A DNA stretch of 6,194 nt from Cyanobacteriota bacterium (GTDB lineage: Bacteria > Cyanobacteriota > Cyanobacteriia > Phormidesmidales > Phormidesmidaceae): positions 1-6,194 of the forward strand of contig JAQCHG010000110.1 of NCBI GenBank assembly GCA_027619675.1, read 5' to 3'. Each line of letters opens with the position of its first letter. Position 1 is the first letter of the stretch. The position numbers and the translations under genes are program-made. A model generated the notes under the pieces. The model was given only the letters and a program-made list of their open reading frames with translations. It was not told where the DNA came from and ran no database searches. Below, piece by piece: positions 5,870 through 6,194 of this stretch.

Positions 5870-6194
5870 AAGTTTTACTTTCAGAAACTAGGGCTCACCA
5901 TTCAAAAATATTGATGGCGATTTAGCCTGGGCCTAGAAAACAGGGTTCATAGATGCTTTGGAAGGTGAAAATATGGGGTCTATCATTCTTGATGCAGCCC
6001 TATTTTCTCAGTAAAAACCATTAAAGATAGTCCAGAAAATTCAGTGATCTAGGCTACATACGCCATTGGGATAGCTGGATTCGAGGGGCAGCGGGAAGCC
6101 GAATCGTTTTCGCCTAAAGTCTTGAATTTGCAAGGGGTCCAGCTTAGGGCTGCTGACCTCATTGGCTGCGATCGCCTATCAACAACTTTAGAAA

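Larger units (their letters stand above)
207..6175. repeat. HIP1 octamers (GCGATCGC), 16 dispersed copies
   Basis: Exact palindromic octamers begin at 207, 571, 637, 1109, 1383, 1928, 2192, 2769, 3159, 3925, 4538, 4841, 5321, 5390, 5459 and 6168. This is HIP1, the highly repeated element of many cyanobacterial genomes. All copies but the last lie inside the assigned genes; only the small membrane protein gene has none. The density of about one per 390 bp is far above chance and supports the cyanobacterial assignment. Confidence 0.93.
5614..6194. other. Right-end region with no supportable gene
   Basis: About 580 bp beyond the proA start. The first part is GC-rich; from about 5870 to 6060 it becomes clearly richer in A and T than the rest of the window. 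It holds the candidate proA promoter, a nested inverted repeat (5829-5869), an imperfect repeat pair (5935-5945 with 5998-6008, one mismatch) and two TTGATG-N17-A-rich promoter-like matches on the plus strand. It has one HIP1 octamer (6168-6175). Two frames are open at the right edge: plus strand from 6053 (no ATG or GTG start) and minus strand ending at a TAG at about 6050. Either could be a fragment of a gene outside the window, but neither gives a recognisable protein. Confidence 0.6.

Noticed and set aside
6053..6194. Open plus-strand frame reaching the right edge, and a minus-strand frame ending at about 6050
   Set aside because: The plus frame has no ATG or GTG after its upstream TAG, and neither translation resembles a known protein. 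They are too short to call and are mentioned only as an open question.
1..6194. CRISPR array, tRNA/rRNA gene, insertion sequence, prophage or defence system
   Set aside because: I saw no regularly spaced repeats, no tRNA-like cloverleaf, no transposase or recombinase motifs with terminal repeats, and no defence or toxin-antitoxin protein signatures. The repeated octamer is HIP1.

Overview
The window is a GC-rich piece of a cyanobacterial chromosome. Three things support this. The octamer GCGATCGC (HIP1, typical of many cyanobacterial genomes) occurs 16 times. There is a clear petP gene, a cytochrome b6f subunit found in cyanobacteria and some algae. There is also an ArsA/Get3-like protein with a C-terminal HSP20-like domain, an arrangement known from cyanobacteria and plastids. 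Gene content and base composition fit a filamentous Leptolyngbya/Nodosilinea-like lineage, but the sequence alone does not fix the genus.

Layout from left to right. (1) A plus-strand membrane-anchored M23 peptidase (99-785) converges on a minus-strand pair, petP (2045-2242) followed by an ArsA/Get3-like protein (889-1980). A very stable hairpin lies between the convergent ends (830-870). (2) A divergent intergenic region (2243-2419) separates petP from plus-strand hisF (2420-3187). (3) After hisF comes a 210-bp gap with a candidate extended -10 promoter and two hairpins. It leads into a small two-helix membrane protein of unknown function (3398-3676), closed by a bidirectional terminator (3719-3754). 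(4) On the minus strand, proA (4270-5613) is followed 109 bp later by a single-domain cyclic-nucleotide-binding protein (3792-4160). (5) The last ~580 bp (5614-6194) hold no gene I can support. They contain a probable proA promoter, a nested inverted repeat and an AT-richer stretch.

Most genes are housekeeping and are not one pathway: histidine synthesis (hisF), proline synthesis (proA), photosynthetic electron transport (petP) and cell-wall processing (M23). The only neighbours with a plausible link are petP and the ArsA/Get3-like gene, which share strand and orientation. I found no CRISPR array, transposon, prophage, toxin-antitoxin pair or other obvious undescribed system. The points most worth a second look are the ArsA/Get3-like protein whose P-loop has lost both signature lysines, the structured leader before the small membrane protein, and the unexplained right end.
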